5,805 bases of DNA from Dehalococcoidales bacterium (GTDB lineage: Bacteria; Chloroflexota; Dehalococcoidia; Dehalococcoidales; Fen-1064), in the NCBI GenBank assembly GCA_030667735.1, contig DAOUVG010000116.1:1-5805 (forward strand). The letters run 5' to 3'. The notes under the pieces are model-generated. The model had not been told where the DNA came from, made no database searches, and was given only the letters and a program-made list of their open reading frames with translations. Made by a program: the position numbers and the translations under genes. The number at the start of each line of letters is the position of its first letter. The first letter of the stretch is position 1. Below are positions 5,675-5,805 of the stretch, piece by piece.

Positions 5675-5805
5675 GAACAGGAAAGAGCAGAGGAGGTTGG
5701 TGGTATTAAACCAGGTGGAGGGGGGCAGGATGGGAGGCAGGGAAGCAAGTGAGGTATCAGGTCTCTCCCTGCGCCATGTGAGGAGGCTTCTGGCAGCGTA
5801 TAGAA
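5655..5805 (+). CDS. Transposase, N-terminal 50 residues (ISNCY-like), cut by window edge
   Basis: Seen: an open frame from the ATG at 5655 to the window end. It begins MEGLVTLNRKEQRRLVVLNQ, then GREASEVSGLSLRHVRRLLA (about 29-48), a helix-turn-helix with a basic recognition helix. Known: this LNRKEQ...GREAAEVLGLSLRHVRRLLAAYR pattern is the N-terminal DNA-binding domain of a widespread transposase group whose catalytic DDE domain follows; that part is outside the window, so intactness cannot be judged. The start is uncertain: ATG 5655 lies in the inverted repeat and lacks a good Shine-Dalgarno, whereas GTG at 5667 has GGAAGG 4 bases upstream and gives VTLNRKEQ, closer to the family start as I recall it. 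It is the only plus-strand gene, divergent from mraZ. Confidence 0.8.
   Translation, partial: MEGLVTLNRKEQRRLVVLNQVEGGRMGGREASEVSGLSLRHVRRLLAAYR

Larger units (their letters stand above)
5608..5805 (+). mobile_element. Left end of an insertion sequence, cut by the window edge
   Basis: The segment joins a repeat-rich end to the start of a transposase gene. The outer boundary is approximate (about 5601-5608), because the other end and any target duplication lie outside the window. The style of the end (TGTTCT...TGTCACC units) and of the transposase resembles elements usually filed as ISNCY (IS1202/ISDol1-like); the family name is from memory. Confidence 0.7.

Noticed and set aside
1..5805. CRISPR array, tRNA, rRNA or a phage-defence system.
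   Set aside because: No spaced repeats, no cloverleaf-like sequence and no rRNA similarity were seen; the only accessory element is the partial insertion sequence.

Overview
The window looks like a piece of a Chloroflexota chromosome, most probably class Dehalococcoidia. I judge this from gene order (mraZ-rsmH-ftsA-ftsZ-nrdR followed by a B12-type ribonucleotide reductase), which I recall from that class, and from protein style. The estimate is from memory; no database search was possible. Base composition looks moderately GC-rich, higher than I would expect for Dehalococcoides itself.

Layout: all housekeeping genes lie on the minus strand, so transcription runs from right to left. From about 5600 down to 1529 there is a compact cell-division cluster: a sigma-A-like promoter with phased MraZ-type boxes, then mraZ, rsmH, ftsA and ftsZ. 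It lacks the peptidoglycan genes (ftsL, ftsI, mur, mraY) that normally sit between rsmH and ftsA. After ftsZ comes a 312-bp spacer with three consecutive hairpins, followed by a second promoter whose -35/-10 region carries two NrdR-type boxes at canonical three-turn spacing. This promoter drives nrdR and, through a 4-bp ATGA overlap, a ribonucleotide reductase gene that runs off the left edge (226 residues visible).

At the right edge, on the plus strand, the left end of an insertion sequence begins about 20 bp upstream of the mraZ -35 element. It has tandem 20-bp end repeats, an inverted repeat that covers the transposase start, and the first 50 residues of a helix-turn-helix transposase.

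How the parts work together: MraZ probably represses its own promoter and so sets output of the division cluster. RsmH modifies 16S rRNA. FtsA tethers FtsZ to the membrane. NrdR senses (d)ATP and represses the dNTP-synthesis operon that contains it. I see no wholly new system. The most interesting items are the two well-resolved operators, a LexA-like palindrome in the mraZ leader, the repeat-derived tail of NrdR, and the IS end beside the division promoter.
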